Of a stretch of 64,000 nt of DNA, positions 1 through 8,503 are shown piece by piece (the stretch's first letter is position 1; each line of letters opens with the position of its first letter). A model generated the notes under the pieces. That model did no database searches and was not told the origin of the DNA. It saw only the letters and a list, made by a program, of their open reading frames with translations. The stretch lies in NCBI RefSeq assembly GCF_004011505.1, contig NZ_SAUN01000001.1, positions 5,731,501-5,795,500 of the forward strand. Reading direction: 5' to 3'. The DNA is from Nonomuraea polychroma. GTDB lineage: Bacteria; Actinomycetota; Actinomycetes; Streptosporangiales; Streptosporangiaceae. A program made the translations under genes and the position numbers.

Positions 1-418
1 CGTAGACCTTGCCGCCCTGTGTCACCACGGGCAGGTAGTCCTGCTGGACGTTGGTCAGGACGGGGTCGCCGGTGAGATCGACGAGGGTCTGGGCCGGATT
101 GAGCGCCTGCAGCAGTGAGCCGGAGTTGTACCAGAACACGTCTGTCATCTCGCCGGTGGACAGGCGGGTCTTGACGATGTTGTCGCCTTCGCTGCCTCCC
201 GGCTGGTGCTCCATGTCGATCTTGATGCTGGGGTTGGCCTTCATGAAGGCGTTCGCCAGCGCCTTGGACGTGTCCACGGTCGACTGGTCGCTGCCGGTCA
301 TGAAGGACAGGGTGACGGTGCCGTCGGCGGCGGGCTCCGAACTGGAGCCGCAGGAGGTCAGGGCCGTCATCGCGAGAACGGCCACAGCCGTCGCGATCGT
401 GCGGTGGGAGGTCTTCAC
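1..418 (-). CDS. ABC sugar transporter substrate-binding lipoprotein (N-terminal part; runs off the left edge)
   Basis: About 139 residues are visible. The start is a GTG at 418-416, with GGAGGGG directly upstream. The N terminus is Lys-Thr-Ser-His-Arg, a hydrophobic stretch, then a lipobox ending in Leu-Thr-Ser-Cys, so it is an exported lipoprotein. What follows (TVTLSFMTGSDQSTVD, then TRLSTGEMTDVFWYNSG) is typical of family 1 extracellular solute-binding proteins of sugar importers, which bind oligosaccharides and deliver them to two permeases. The permeases would lie beyond the left edge. A LacI-type operator-like sequence sits 18-31 bases upstream of the start, which fits repression by a sugar-responsive LacI protein. 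Which sugar cannot be told. Confidence 0.85.
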   Translation of the reverse strand, partial: MKTSHRTIATAVAVLAMTALTSCGSSSEPAADGTVTLSFMTGSDQSTVDTSKALANAFMKANPSIKIDMEHQPGGSEGDNIVKTRLSTGEMTDVFWYNSGSLLQALNPAQTLVDLTGDPVLTNVQQDYLPVVTQGGKVY

Positions 419-435
419 ACACCCCTCCAGGGCTG

Positions 436-449
436 TTGAATCGTTTTAA
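436..449. promoter_or_regulatory. LacI-type operator-like half-palindrome before the sugar-binding protein
   Basis: TTGAATCGTTTTAA is an imperfect palindrome centred on CG (5 of 7 positions pair). Read on the minus strand it carries the half site TTAAAAC, which also occurs at 7177-7183 upstream of the LacI gene ending at 5955. Placement just before the start of the binding-protein gene suits a repressor site. The match is short, so this is suggestive only. Confidence 0.4.
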
Positions 450-706
450 CCGGCTCCCCGATGCGGTTAACGTAGGCGTTACGTGGAGGAGTGTCAAGAC
501 ATGTTTTGGGTAACGGTACCCGGCCTTTTCCCAGGTTACATCGCTGCACTCAAGATTTTCTATGTAACGTTTCTCCAGCTTGGCAGGATCCGCCCGGGCG
601 GCGACCGGTGCGCGACGTGGGGCTCAGCAGTGTGCAGCGGTGGTCAGCTTCGGGCCCCGGACTGTGCGAGGGACCTCCTCGCCTGGAGTGCGGTGAGCCC
701 GTACCG

Positions 707-1597
707 TCAGTCGGTCGATGCCGCATGCAGAGCGGCATCCGTCTCCTGCGACGCCGCCCAGGACGCGAGCAGGCGCAGCGCCTCCTCGGAGGGCGAGCCG
801 GGCTCGGCGGCGTAGATGGTGAGGGTCAGGCCGGGCTCCGCGGCCATCTCCAGGCCCTCGTAGGCGAGGGTGAGGTCTCCGACGATGCGGTGGTGGAAGG
901 TCTTCGTGCCGGTGCCGTGGTGTCGGACGTTGTGGGCGCCCCACCGTCTGCGGAAGTCGTCACTGCGTGTCGAGAGCTCGCCGACCAGATCGTGGAGTTC
1001 CTTGTCGTACGGGTTGCGGCCGGCTTCGGTGCGGAGGATGGCGACGCAGGTGTCGGCGAAAAGGTCCCAGTCCGGATAGAACCGGTGGGCGTTCTGGTCG
1101 AGGAAGGTGAACCGGGCAAGATTTGCGGGCCGTTGCGGATCGGCGTAGACATCGGCGTAGAAAGCTCGCGCGAGCCGGTTGGCGGCCAGCAGATCCATCC
1201 GGCCGTTGCGGACGAAGGCAGGCCCTTCGGTGACCGCGTCGAGGGTCCACTGCAGGCTCGGGCGTGGGGACCAGGGCTTTGCCGCACGTCGCCGGGGTCG
1301 CACGATCGCGTTCGTCCCCTCCGCGGCTTGCGCCAGATTGAACAAGTGCGCCCGCTCGGCGTCATCGAGCCGAAGCGCGCGGGCGATGGCTTCCAGCACG
1401 CTGGCTGACGCTCCGGCGAGGGCGCCTCGTTCGAGTTTCGAGTAATACTCGATGCTCACGCCGGCGAGATCGGCGACCTCGCTCCGGCGCAGTCCCGGGA
1501 CCCGGCGATTGCGTCCGGAGGGCAGTCCGGCCTGCTCCGGCGTGATCTTGGCTCGCCGCGAGACGAGGAACTCGCGGACCTCCTTGCGATTGTCCAC
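707..1597 (-). CDS. XRE-type regulator with MmyB-like ligand-binding domain
   Basis: 296 residues from a GTG at 1597 (first residues VDNRKEVREFL). Residues about 5-85 form an XRE helix-turn-helix: a Gly/Arg-rich N-terminal segment with PGLRRSEVADLAGVS, then YYSKLERG, the usual signature of this actinobacterial family. The remainder (LQWTLDAVTEGPAFVRNGRM, LAANRLARAFY, FLDQNAHRFYPDW) matches the MmyB-like C-terminal domain, a PAS-like fold thought to bind a hydrophobic ligand. Reading frames open upstream of 1597, but similarity starts at VDNRKEV, so the GTG was chosen. Members often repress a neighbouring oxidoreductase; here the divergent neighbour is the aldehyde oxidoreductase operon at 2021. 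That link is inference from position. Confidence 0.85.
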   Translation of the reverse strand: MDNRKEVREFLVSRRAKITPEQAGLPSGRNRRVPGLRRSEVADLAGVSIEYYSKLERGALAGASASVLEAIARALRLDDAERAHLFNLAQAAEGTNAIVRPRRRAAKPWSPRPSLQWTLDAVTEGPAFVRNGRMDLLAANRLARAFYADVYADPQRPANLARFTFLDQNAHRFYPDWDLFADTCVAILRTEAGRNPYDKELHDLVGELSTRSDDFRRRWGAHNVRHHGTGTKTFHHRIVGDLTLAYEGLEMAAEPGLTLTIYAAEPGSPSEEALRLLASWAASQETDAALHAASTD

Positions 1598-2020
1598 ATT
1601 TCGACCGTACGCTCCGCGGCCCCTCGTGTGGGATGCCCTGCCAGTACACCTTTTATCAAGAACTCCCTGGTCATGGGCGATCGAGGTTTCCTGGTCCCCT
1701 GTGTCGTCGGCTGCCACGTCGCCACCGCCACCCTGTGAGCGGAGGCGCACCGACCACCGTTCCCAGGCGAAGAGGTCAAGGCGGCTCTCGGCAGCACGGT
1801 GGAGACGTCCCAAGGCGACGCTCGCTCAGGGGTGCTCTGTCAGTACGTGTCTCAACAGGCCCTCCCACAGGCCGTTGACCAGCGGTTTCATGGAGAGTGG
1901 GCGAGGGAGCTGGTCAGCATTGCCGTCTCTCCCGCCGGCTGCTCGACACGGACATGGCCCCCGCGGGGCACGCCGGCGAGTGAGAGCACCGATCCTTCGC
2001 GCGGAATCGAGAGGGTGCAT
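1598..2020. other. Intergenic region between divergent regulator and oxidoreductase operon
   Basis: About 420 bases. No coding segment in any frame looks like a protein. It must hold the promoters of the divergent MmyB-like regulator and of the oxidoreductase operon. GAGAGGG just before 2021 is the operon's ribosome binding site. I saw no clear inverted repeat. Confidence 0.5.
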
Positions 2021-2677
2021 ATGTCTTCCGAACCCCCGGACTCCCATGTTCCGCCCGAGGCGGACTCTGCGTCGACGTTGTCTCGGCGGACGTTCATCTC
2101 GACGGCCACCGCCGCTGGAGGTGCGGCCGCGTCGGGCGGTCTGCTCCCAGGGCTGTCTCCGCTGGGCATAGAGCCGGCGGAGGCGGCGGCCGCGGCGCCG
2201 GTCAGCGGACGTGTCTCGCTGGCGGTCAACGGCGAGCGGCACACCGTGACGGTCGACAACCGGACCTCGCTGCTGGATCTGCTGCGCGAGCAGCTCGGCC
2301 TGACGGGCACCAAGAAGGGCTGCGACGCCGGCGCCTGCGGGGCCTGCACCGTCCTGGTCGACGACCGCCGCGTCAACGCCTGCCTGACGCTGGCGGTGCG
2401 GTTGGAGGGCGCCGAGGTCACCACCATCGAAGGGCTCGCCCCGGGCGCGGACGACGAGCTGCACCCGCTGCAGCAGTCGTTCATCGAACAGGACGCCTTC
2501 CAGTGCGGCTACTGCACCCCCGGGCAGATCATGTCCGGCGTCGGCTGCATCCGTGAGGGCCACACCGGCTCCCGGGAGGAGATCCGGGAGTGGATGAGCG
2601 GCAACATCTGCCGCTGCGGCTGCTATGTCAAGATCGTCAACGCGGTCGCGCAGGCCGCACGCAAGGGGAGTGCCTGA
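2021..2677 (+). CDS. Aldehyde oxidoreductase, [2Fe-2S] subunit (PaoA/YagT type), Tat-exported
   Basis: 218 residues from ATG 2021. Residues 1-60 carry a twin-arginine signal (LSRRTFISTATAAGGAAASG), so the folded complex is probably exported. The plant-type ferredoxin motif is GCDAGACGACTV (three Cys) plus the Cys of NACLTLAV. The second cluster domain has CGYCTPG and CRCGCY. These are the eight cluster ligands expected of xanthine-dehydrogenase-family small subunits. It is first of three genes in tight order (1 base, then a 4-base overlap) encoding a complete iron-sulfur/FAD/molybdopterin enzyme. By analogy with PaoABC it would oxidise aldehydes, perhaps aromatic, in the envelope. The substrate is unknown. 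Confidence 0.9.
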   Translation: MSSEPPDSHVPPEADSASTLSRRTFISTATAAGGAAASGGLLPGLSPLGIEPAEAAAAAPVSGRVSLAVNGERHTVTVDNRTSLLDLLREQLGLTGTKKGCDAGACGACTVLVDDRRVNACLTLAVRLEGAEVTTIEGLAPGADDELHPLQQSFIEQDAFQCGYCTPGQIMSGVGCIREGHTGSREEIREWMSGNICRCGCYVKIVNAVAQAARKGSA

Positions 2678-2678
2678 C

Positions 2679-3659
2679 ATGTATCCCTTCGCCTACACCA
2701 AGCCCGCCGACACCCGCGCCGCGCTCGCCGCCGGGGCGCGCGGCGGCCGCTACATCGCCGGCGGCACGACGCTGGTCGACCTGATGCGCGAGACGGTGGA
2801 GCGTCCCGGCACGCTGGTCGACATCAGCGGCCTGCCGCTGCGGGACGTGCAGGCCGCGGCGCGCGGCGGGCTGCGGATCGGCGCGCTGGCACGCATGTCC
2901 GATGTCGCCGCGCACCCACGGGTGCGCACCGCCTACCCGGTCGTCTCGCAGGCGCTGGAGCTGAGCGCGTCGGCACAGTTGCGGAACATGGCCACCATCG
3001 GGGGCAACATCATGCAGCGCACCCGCTGCACCTATTTCCGCGACGTCACCGCCGCCTGCAACAAGCGGCAACGCGGTTCGGGGTGTGCCGCTCTGGAGGG
3101 CTACAACCGCTCGCACGCGATCCTGGGCACGTCGGAGGCGTGTGTGGCGACCCATCCGTCCGATCTGGCCGTGGCGTTGGCGGCGTTGGACGCGACCGTG
3201 CACCTGCTGGGCCCGGACGGGGAGCGCAGCCTCGCCCTGGCGGAGTTCCTGCTGCCGCCGGGCGACACCCCCGACCGCGAGCACGACCTGCGGCCGGGCG
3301 AGCTGATCACCGGGGTGGAGATCCCGCCGCATCCGCAATCCTTGCGATCGGGGTACCTGAAGGTCCGCGACCGGCAGTCGTATGAGTTCGCGCTCACCTC
3401 CGCGGCGGTCGTCCTGAACATCACCGGCGATGTCATCCGCGACGCCCGGGTCGCCGCCGGCGGTGTGGGCACGGTGCCGTGGCGGCTGACGGCGGTGGAG
3501 CGGCGGCTGGCCGGCGCCCGTCCTTCGGACCAGCTGTGGGCGCAGGCCGCGGCGGTCGCGGCGGACGGCGCCCGCGCGCTCCGCCACAACGGATTCAAGG
3601 CGGAGCTGCTCAAACGCACCGTCGAACGTCAACTGCGCGCTGTGGGAGGCACACGATGA
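2679..3659 (+). CDS. Aldehyde oxidoreductase, FAD-binding subunit (PaoB/YagS type)
   Basis: 326 residues from ATG 2679, one base after the previous stop, with GGGGAG upstream. It has the CO-dehydrogenase medium-subunit FAD fold: YIAGGTTLVDLMR and ATIGGNIMQRTRC are the two FAD-binding loops. The Cys-rich insert CTYFRD ... CNKRQRGSGCAA ... SEACVATHPSDLAVAL is the extra [4Fe-4S] site seen in E. coli PaoB and absent from most xanthine dehydrogenases. The C-terminal CODH domain follows (YEFALTSAAVVL, AAGGVGTVPWR). It relays electrons from the molybdenum subunit to FAD. Confidence 0.9.
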   Translation: MYPFAYTKPADTRAALAAGARGGRYIAGGTTLVDLMRETVERPGTLVDISGLPLRDVQAAARGGLRIGALARMSDVAAHPRVRTAYPVVSQALELSASAQLRNMATIGGNIMQRTRCTYFRDVTAACNKRQRGSGCAALEGYNRSHAILGTSEACVATHPSDLAVALAALDATVHLLGPDGERSLALAEFLLPPGDTPDREHDLRPGELITGVEIPPHPQSLRSGYLKVRDRQSYEFALTSAAVVLNITGDVIRDARVAAGGVGTVPWRLTAVERRLAGARPSDQLWAQAAAVAADGARALRHNGFKAELLKRTVERQLRAVGGTR

Positions 3660-5851
3660 CACGGCCTGCGGCGGGCACGCCGCTGTCCCGGGTGGACGGA
3701 CGACTCAAGGTGACCGGCCAGGCCACGTACGCGGCCGAGCATGACGTACGCGGCGTCGTTCACGGCGTGATCGTCACCAGCACCGTCGGCCGGGGGCGGA
3801 TCACCGGGATCGACACCAGGGCCGCCGTCGAGCAGCCCGGTGTGCTCAAGGTGATCAGCCATCTGAACGCGCCGAAACTGCCCTACCGGCCTTTCCGCGG
3901 CGTGCCCGACCCTGCCCGGGGGGAGCGGCTGCGGGTCTTCCAGGACGACCGGGTCCGCTTCTTCGGCCAGCCGGTCGCGGTCGTGGTGGCCGAGACGTTG
4001 GAGATCGCCCAGCACGCGGCGAGCCTGGTGAAGGTCGGCTACGACGGCGAGCGGCCGGCGACGGACATGGCCTCCCCGGCCGGCTCGCCCAACCAGCCCG
4101 AGAACTACCAGCGGGGCAACGTCGATCAGGCGCTGGGGCGGGCGCACGCCCGTCTGGAGCAGACCTACCGGCTCAACCGTGAGCACCACAATCCGATGGA
4201 GCCGCACGCCACCATCGCCCGCTGGGACGGCGACCGGCTCACCGTGTGGGACAAGACCCAGATCGTCCTCAACACCCGGGCCGACCTGGCCACCGTGTTC
4301 GGCATCCCGGAGGAGTCGGTCCGGGTCGTCTCGCCGTTCGTCGGCGGCGCGTTCGGCAGCGCCCTGCGGGCCTGGCCGCACGTCGCCATCGCCGCACTGG
4401 CCGCCCGCGAGGCGCGCCGCCCGGTGAAGGTGGTGCTGACACGCAAGCAGATGTACTCCGGCACGGGCTTTCGCCCCGTGACCGAATACAAGCTCACCCT
4501 CGGCGCCGACCAGCGCGGCCGGCTCACCGCGGCCGTGCACGACATACGCGCCGAGACCTCCGTCTACGAGGACTACCGGGAGGCGCTGACCGTTCAGGGG
4601 CAGATGGTGTACGCCACGCCCAACGTCCGCCAGACCTACCGGTCGATACCACTGGACGTCAACACACCGACCTGGATGCGCGGCCCCGGGGCCGCCACCG
4701 CCGCGTACGCCATCGAATGCGCGATGGACGAGCTCGCCTACGAGCTGGGCATGGATCCGATCGAGCTACGCCTGCGCAACGAACCCGACCGGGATCCTGG
4801 CACGGGAGTGCCGTTCTCCACCCGGCGGCTGCGCGAGTGCTTCGGCATCGGCTCCCGCACCGTCGGCTGGGACGAACGCAACCCCCGGCCGCGCTCGGCC
4901 CACGACGGGAACTGGCTGATCGGCACCGGCGTCGCCGTGGCCACCTACCACACGCAGCGCGCCCCGGCCCAGGCCCTGGCCAGACTCGACGCCGACGGCA
5001 CCGCGATCGTCCAGTGCGCGACCTCCGACATGGGGCCGGGCACCTACACCTCCATGACCCAGGTCGCCGCCGACGCCCTCGGCCTCCCGATACCCAGGGT
5101 GCGGTTCCAGCTCGGCGACTCGACCATGCCGCCCGCCCCGCCCCACGGCGGTTCCATGACCATGGCCAGCGTCGGCTCCGCCGTCCAGGACACCTGCGAC
5201 AAGCTCCGCCGGCAGGCCATCCGGCTCGCCGTCGAGGACCCTGGTTCCCCTCTGCACGGGATTCCGGCCGACGACGTCGTCGTCCAGAACGGCCGGCTGC
5301 ACCTGCGCGACAACCCTGGACGCGGCGAGACCTACCGGCAACTGCTGGCCCGCACCAACCGCCCCCACCTGGAGGTGCGCGGCGGCTACACCCCCGGCGA
5401 CGAGGTGGAACGGTTCTCCACGCACGCCTACGGCGCGGTGTTCGCCCAGGTCGCCGTCGACGAACGCCTCGGCCTGGTACGCATCCGGCGGGTGCTCGGC
5501 GTGTACGACGCGGGCCGCATCATCAACCCCAAGCTCGCCGAGAGCCAGGCGATCGGCGGCATGGTCGGCGGCATCGGCATGGCCCTGCTGGAGCACACCG
5601 TCACCGACCCACGCGACGGCCGCATCGTCAACGCGAACATGGCCGACTACCTCGTCCCCGTCAACGCCGACGTCCCCGACGTCAGCGCCATCTATCTCAA
5701 CGGCGACGACCGCACCGCCGACCCCATCGGCGTCAAGGGCCTGGGCGAGGTGGTGATCGTCGGCGTGGCGCCCGCCATCGCCAACGCCGTCTTCCACGCC
5801 ACCGGGCGCCGCGTCCGCGAACTCCCCATCACCGCCGAAGCCCTGCTCTGA
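3656..5851 (+). CDS. Aldehyde oxidoreductase, molybdopterin-binding catalytic subunit (PaoC/YagR type)
   Basis: 731 residues; the ATG at 3656 overlaps the previous stop as ATGA, so translation is coupled. The N-terminal hammerhead domain begins SRVDGRLKVTGQATYAAEHD. Molybdopterin loops are visible (SPFVGGAFGSALR; MRGPGAATAAYAIE; ATSDMGPGTYTSMTQVAAD). GVKGLGEVVIVG near the C terminus carries the catalytic Glu that activates the molybdenum-bound water. Length is right for a PaoC subunit. No Tat signal of its own is seen, so it would travel with the small subunit. No XdhC/PaoD-type cofactor-insertion gene follows in this window, unlike in E. coli. Confidence 0.92.
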   Translation: MTRPAAGTPLSRVDGRLKVTGQATYAAEHDVRGVVHGVIVTSTVGRGRITGIDTRAAVEQPGVLKVISHLNAPKLPYRPFRGVPDPARGERLRVFQDDRVRFFGQPVAVVVAETLEIAQHAASLVKVGYDGERPATDMASPAGSPNQPENYQRGNVDQALGRAHARLEQTYRLNREHHNPMEPHATIARWDGDRLTVWDKTQIVLNTRADLATVFGIPEESVRVVSPFVGGAFGSALRAWPHVAIAALAAREARRPVKVVLTRKQMYSGTGFRPVTEYKLTLGADQRGRLTAAVHDIRAETSVYEDYREALTVQGQMVYATPNVRQTYRSIPLDVNTPTWMRGPGAATAAYAIECAMDELAYELGMDPIELRLRNEPDRDPGTGVPFSTRRLRECFGIGSRTVGWDERNPRPRSAHDGNWLIGTGVAVATYHTQRAPAQALARLDADGTAIVQCATSDMGPGTYTSMTQVAADALGLPIPRVRFQLGDSTMPPAPPHGGSMTMASVGSAVQDTCDKLRRQAIRLAVEDPGSPLHGIPADDVVVQNGRLHLRDNPGRGETYRQLLARTNRPHLEVRGGYTPGDEVERFSTHAYGAVFAQVAVDERLGLVRIRRVLGVYDAGRIINPKLAESQAIGGMVGGIGMALLEHTVTDPRDGRIVNANMADYLVPVNADVPDVSAIYLNGDDRTADPIGVKGLGEVVIVGVAPAIANAVFHATGRRVRELPITAEALL

Positions 5852-5860
5852 ACACTGGAT

Positions 5861-5880
5861 GGCCGCCGACAAGGGCGGCC
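5861..5880. terminator. Hairpin between convergent genes (probable bidirectional terminator)
   Basis: GGCCGCC, loop GACAAG, GGCGGCC: a perfect 7-base stem directly after the catalytic subunit and facing the LacI gene. There is no T run, as is common in high-GC actinomycetes. Confidence 0.6.
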
Positions 5881-5954
5881 CCACGCGATGACGTCACTTT
5901 CAGGCGTTACTGGGTCTCCCCCCGTGGAGGAAGACGATCGTCGATCCGCGGGGG

Positions 5955-7013
5955 CTAGGGAATCGATGCCGCATCCGCCGGACCCCCTGGCGGGGCCGTG
6001 GAGCCGCGGACGACCAGGCTCGGGGTCACGGAGAAGCGCACTGCGGACATCCGCCCTTCGATGCGTTCCAGCAGAAGCTTCCCGGCGGCGCGGCCCATCA
6101 CGGCGCCGTCCTGGTCGACGCTTGTCAGCGTGATGTTGGACAGGGCGGCCAGGTGGATGTTGTCGTAGCCGGCGACCGAGACGTCCGCCGGGACGGAAAG
6201 GCCCATCTCGTGGACCGCGGCGAGGGTGCCGAGCGCCGCCTGGTCGGCTCCCGCGAAGATCGCCGTGGGGCGCGGCGAACGGCCCAGCAGCTGGCGAGCC
6301 CCGTCGTAGCCGCCTTGCTCGTTGTAGAAGCTGGTCGCGATGGCGATCTCGTCGTCGAGTCCATGCTCGCGCATGACGCGCTCATAGGTCGCGGCCCGGA
6401 TGTTGTGCAGCAGGTCGGCAGGGCGCGCCTGGCTGTCGTCCTGGTGCGTGATGTGCGCGATCCGGCGGTGACCCAGCTCGATGAGGTGTTTCACGACGAG
6501 CTCGGCGCCTGCTTCGTCATCGTCGAACACCGAGTCGTAGAACGCCGACCCCTCGTGCCGGGCGAGCACCACCGTGGGCTTCTCCTTCGCCACCTCCTCC
6601 AGCCGCGCCTTCGAGGCGAGCGGGGCGACCATGATGATGCCGTCCACCTGCCGGTCCATGAGGGCGTCCACCGCCCGCCTCTCGACCTTGCGGGTGGCGC
6701 CTCCCTGAATCATGAAGGCCTGGTAGTCGGTGTTCTCCAGGTATTCGGTGAGCCCGTCGAGGATGTCGGCGAAGAAGGGGTTTCTGATGTGCGGCAGTAT
6801 CAGGCCGATCGTGAAGGTGCGCCCGCGCATCCCGCGCGCCACGGCCTGCGGTCGATAGCCCAGTTCTTCGATGGCTGTCTTGACCCGGTCCCTCATGGCC
6901 GGGCTGACGCCGGTCGCGTTGCGGATCACCTTCGACACCGCGGTGACGGAGACCTGGGCGTGGCTCGCCACGTCGGCGATCGTCACTCGTCGTCGTCGTC
7001 CGGACGTGACCAT
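5955..7013 (-). CDS. LacI-family transcriptional regulator
   Basis: 352 residues from the start at 7013. The N-terminal DNA-binding domain (TIADVASHAQVSVTAVSKVI, then MRDRVKTAIEELGYRPQAVA) includes the hinge helix. A periplasmic-binding-protein-like sensor domain follows (IGLILPHIRNPFFADILDGL; IAGYDNIHLA-like segment near residue 285), as in repressors that bind sugars. The palindrome AAAACGTTTT at 7179-7188 is upstream and a related half site lies before the sugar-binding protein at 418, so it probably represses itself and that importer. The effector is unknown. Confidence 0.92.
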   Translation of the reverse strand: MVTSGRRRRVTIADVASHAQVSVTAVSKVIRNATGVSPAMRDRVKTAIEELGYRPQAVARGMRGRTFTIGLILPHIRNPFFADILDGLTEYLENTDYQAFMIQGGATRKVERRAVDALMDRQVDGIIMVAPLASKARLEEVAKEKPTVVLARHEGSAFYDSVFDDDEAGAELVVKHLIELGHRRIAHITHQDDSQARPADLLHNIRAATYERVMREHGLDDEIAIATSFYNEQGGYDGARQLLGRSPRPTAIFAGADQAALGTLAAVHEMGLSVPADVSVAGYDNIHLAALSNITLTSVDQDGAVMGRAAGKLLLERIEGRMSAVRFSVTPSLVVRGSTAPPGGPADAASIP

Positions 7014-7465
7014 GGAACTCCATCTCCCGAGGCGTGATCCGATTGTACGAGCTCAGAGCGATGCCCAGCTTGGGCAACGTCACTCATCACCGCCGACGGA
7101 GGAGTCGGAGCGCGCCCGGCTCGCGGACGGCACCATTCACGATTGGTGATCGACGCGCCCCAGCCGACCTGCAAGGTTAAAACGTTTTGTGACAAGGCGG
7201 AAGCCGCCCCGCCACTGCATGGGTGCCCGCCAAGGATGCCCGTTCCACCGCGAGCTCGCATCGGGCCACGTTCCTGCGGATGGAAGGGAACTATGCCGTG
7301 TACAACGTGCCGTCCGGTTCGTTCACCTTCATAGCGGCGACGGCCCCCTGAACCGCGCCGCAACCCTGCGCAGTGGCAGCGGGCGTCAGTTCCGGAACGT
7401 ACGGAGCTGGGAGTCCCGCTGCCCGCCGGACACACAGCGGCACCCCAGCGGTGTGCACAGGGTGG
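7014..7465. other. Intergenic region upstream of the LacI gene
   Basis: About 450 bases. It carries the AAAACGTTTT palindrome. A 23-codon frame at 7280-7351 has no ribosome binding site and no recognisable product. Otherwise I see nothing coding; it separates the LacI promoter from the 3' end of the STAS gene. Confidence 0.45.
7177..7190. promoter_or_regulatory. Probable LacI-family operator
   Basis: TTAAAACGTTTTGT contains the perfect 10-base palindrome AAAACGTTTT centred on CG, the usual geometry for LacI-family operators. It is about 165 bases upstream of the LacI start at 7013, in its promoter region. It shares the TTAAAAC half site with 436-449. Confidence 0.55.
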
Positions 7466-7807
7466 TCAGCCACAGGCATGCTGCAGATCCGTATACGGCG
7501 GGAAGGTGTCGACCAGCTGAGCGAGCCTCAGCAACTTGGCCAGCTGCCTTCGCACACCGACCAGGCGCAGGTAGCCACCCCACAACTCGGCCTGCTGCTG
7601 CACGGCGATGAACGCACCCAGGCCGGTGCAGTCGCAAAAGCCGAGCCTGCTCACGTCCACCACGATCTTGGCGTGGCCGCGTGCCAGCAACTGGTCGCAG
7701 GCACGCAGGAAGATGTGCTCAGTCGCCAGGTCGAGCTCGCCGTCCAAATGCAGGACGGAAATCCCCTCATGGTCATCGACACGCAAGGCCAGCCGAGTAT
7801 CGGACAT
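7466..7807 (-). CDS. STAS-domain anti-sigma factor antagonist
   Basis: 113 residues from the ATG at 7807, chosen because GAGG lies 8 bases upstream; an in-frame extension to 7843 has no such site. It is a single STAS domain: ISVLHLDGELDLATE, IVVDVSRLGFCDCTGLGAFI, then the C-terminal helix. In SpoIIAA/RsbV relatives an anti-sigma kinase phosphorylates the residue before Gly in the DSSG loop; here the loop reads CDCTG, so Thr would be the acceptor. No anti-sigma kinase or sigma factor is adjacent. It probably sequesters a distant anti-sigma factor during stress. Confidence 0.88.
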   Translation of the reverse strand: MSDTRLALRVDDHEGISVLHLDGELDLATEHIFLRACDQLLARGHAKIVVDVSRLGFCDCTGLGAFIAVQQQAELWGGYLRLVGVRRQLAKLLRLAQLVDTFPPYTDLQHACG

Positions 7808-7996
7808 CTCGACCTCGCGCCATGGGCTGAAACAAGACATCACAACTCACATAAACCACGCAGAAGCGGACAATGCCTCCACACCGTATCCACTCAGATG
7901 TCAAGGCCTGTCAAGTCCTGTCACACGGGTGGCCAAACTTGCGTTGAGCTTCCCTTTAGCGTTGCGACCGAACCTGGAGAGGTTTCGCGGCGCCGG

Positions 7997-8503
7997 TCAG
8001 ACCTTGCGGGTCGATGTGCGCCCAGCGCGGGATGTGCCGGCCTTTGCAGCGCTCCGCACGCGCGCGCCGACGGGAGATGGCTGCACCACGGGTTCCTGCT
8101 TCTTGCGCACCGGAGCGCCGACCGGCGACGGGGTCACGACCGGTTCCTGCCTGCGACCAGGGATCTTGGCCCGGCCGGCCCGCGGCTTCGCCCCCGCGGA
8201 GACGTCCTCGAACTCGTGGGCAGCCCGGCCGCTGACGCTGCTGACGATCTCACGCCCCCGGACGGCCAGGTCGTCGTACGCCTTGGCGACCCTCTCCGCG
8301 ACGCTGTCAGCGTAGCTGCGGGCCTTGGCGGGCAGATCCTGGGTGATGATCTCGGCTGTCCTGTCCTGCACGGCACGGGCGGTCCGCGGAACATCGCTGG
8401 CCCGCACCTTGCGCAGCCGGTCGACGGCGTAGCCGCCGGCGCCTGCCGCGGCACAGAAGGGCTTGGACTCGACAATCTTCTTGACTTCATAGGCGAGCGT
8501 CAT
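7997..8503 (-). CDS. HBHA-like basic helical protein
   Basis: 168 residues. The first 100 are amphipathic helix rich in Ala, Arg, Asp and Glu (ARSYADSVAERVAKAYDDLA), resembling the coiled-coil part of mycobacterial heparin-binding hemagglutinin and related envelope proteins. The C-terminal third is basic and proline-rich with a tandem repeat: QEPVVTPSPVGAPVR then QEPVVQPSPVGARVR. The start overlaps the end of the upstream gene by 17 bases, so the two are co-translated. Similarity to HBHA is in composition and layout, not a strong motif. A role in envelope or DNA binding is inference. Confidence 0.6.
   Translation of the reverse strand: MTLAYEVKKIVESKPFCAAAGAGGYAVDRLRKVRASDVPRTARAVQDRTAEIITQDLPAKARSYADSVAERVAKAYDDLAVRGREIVSSVSGRAAHEFEDVSAGAKPRAGRAKIPGRRQEPVVTPSPVGAPVRKKQEPVVQPSPVGARVRSAAKAGTSRAGRTSTRKV

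Noticed and set aside
483..706. GGGTA-ACGG-TACCC repeat and open frames left of the MmyB-like regulator
   Set aside because: Five-base arms only, and no coherent protein in the frames.
826..1408. Long open frames opposite or out of phase with the MmyB-like regulator and many other genes
   Set aside because: High GC leaves long frames open by chance. Their products are Arg/Pro/Ala-rich without domains, and the genuine frame is clear from motifs.
7280..7351. 23-codon frame MEGNYAVYNVPSGSFTFIAA...
   Set aside because: No ribosome binding site, no family and too short to support.
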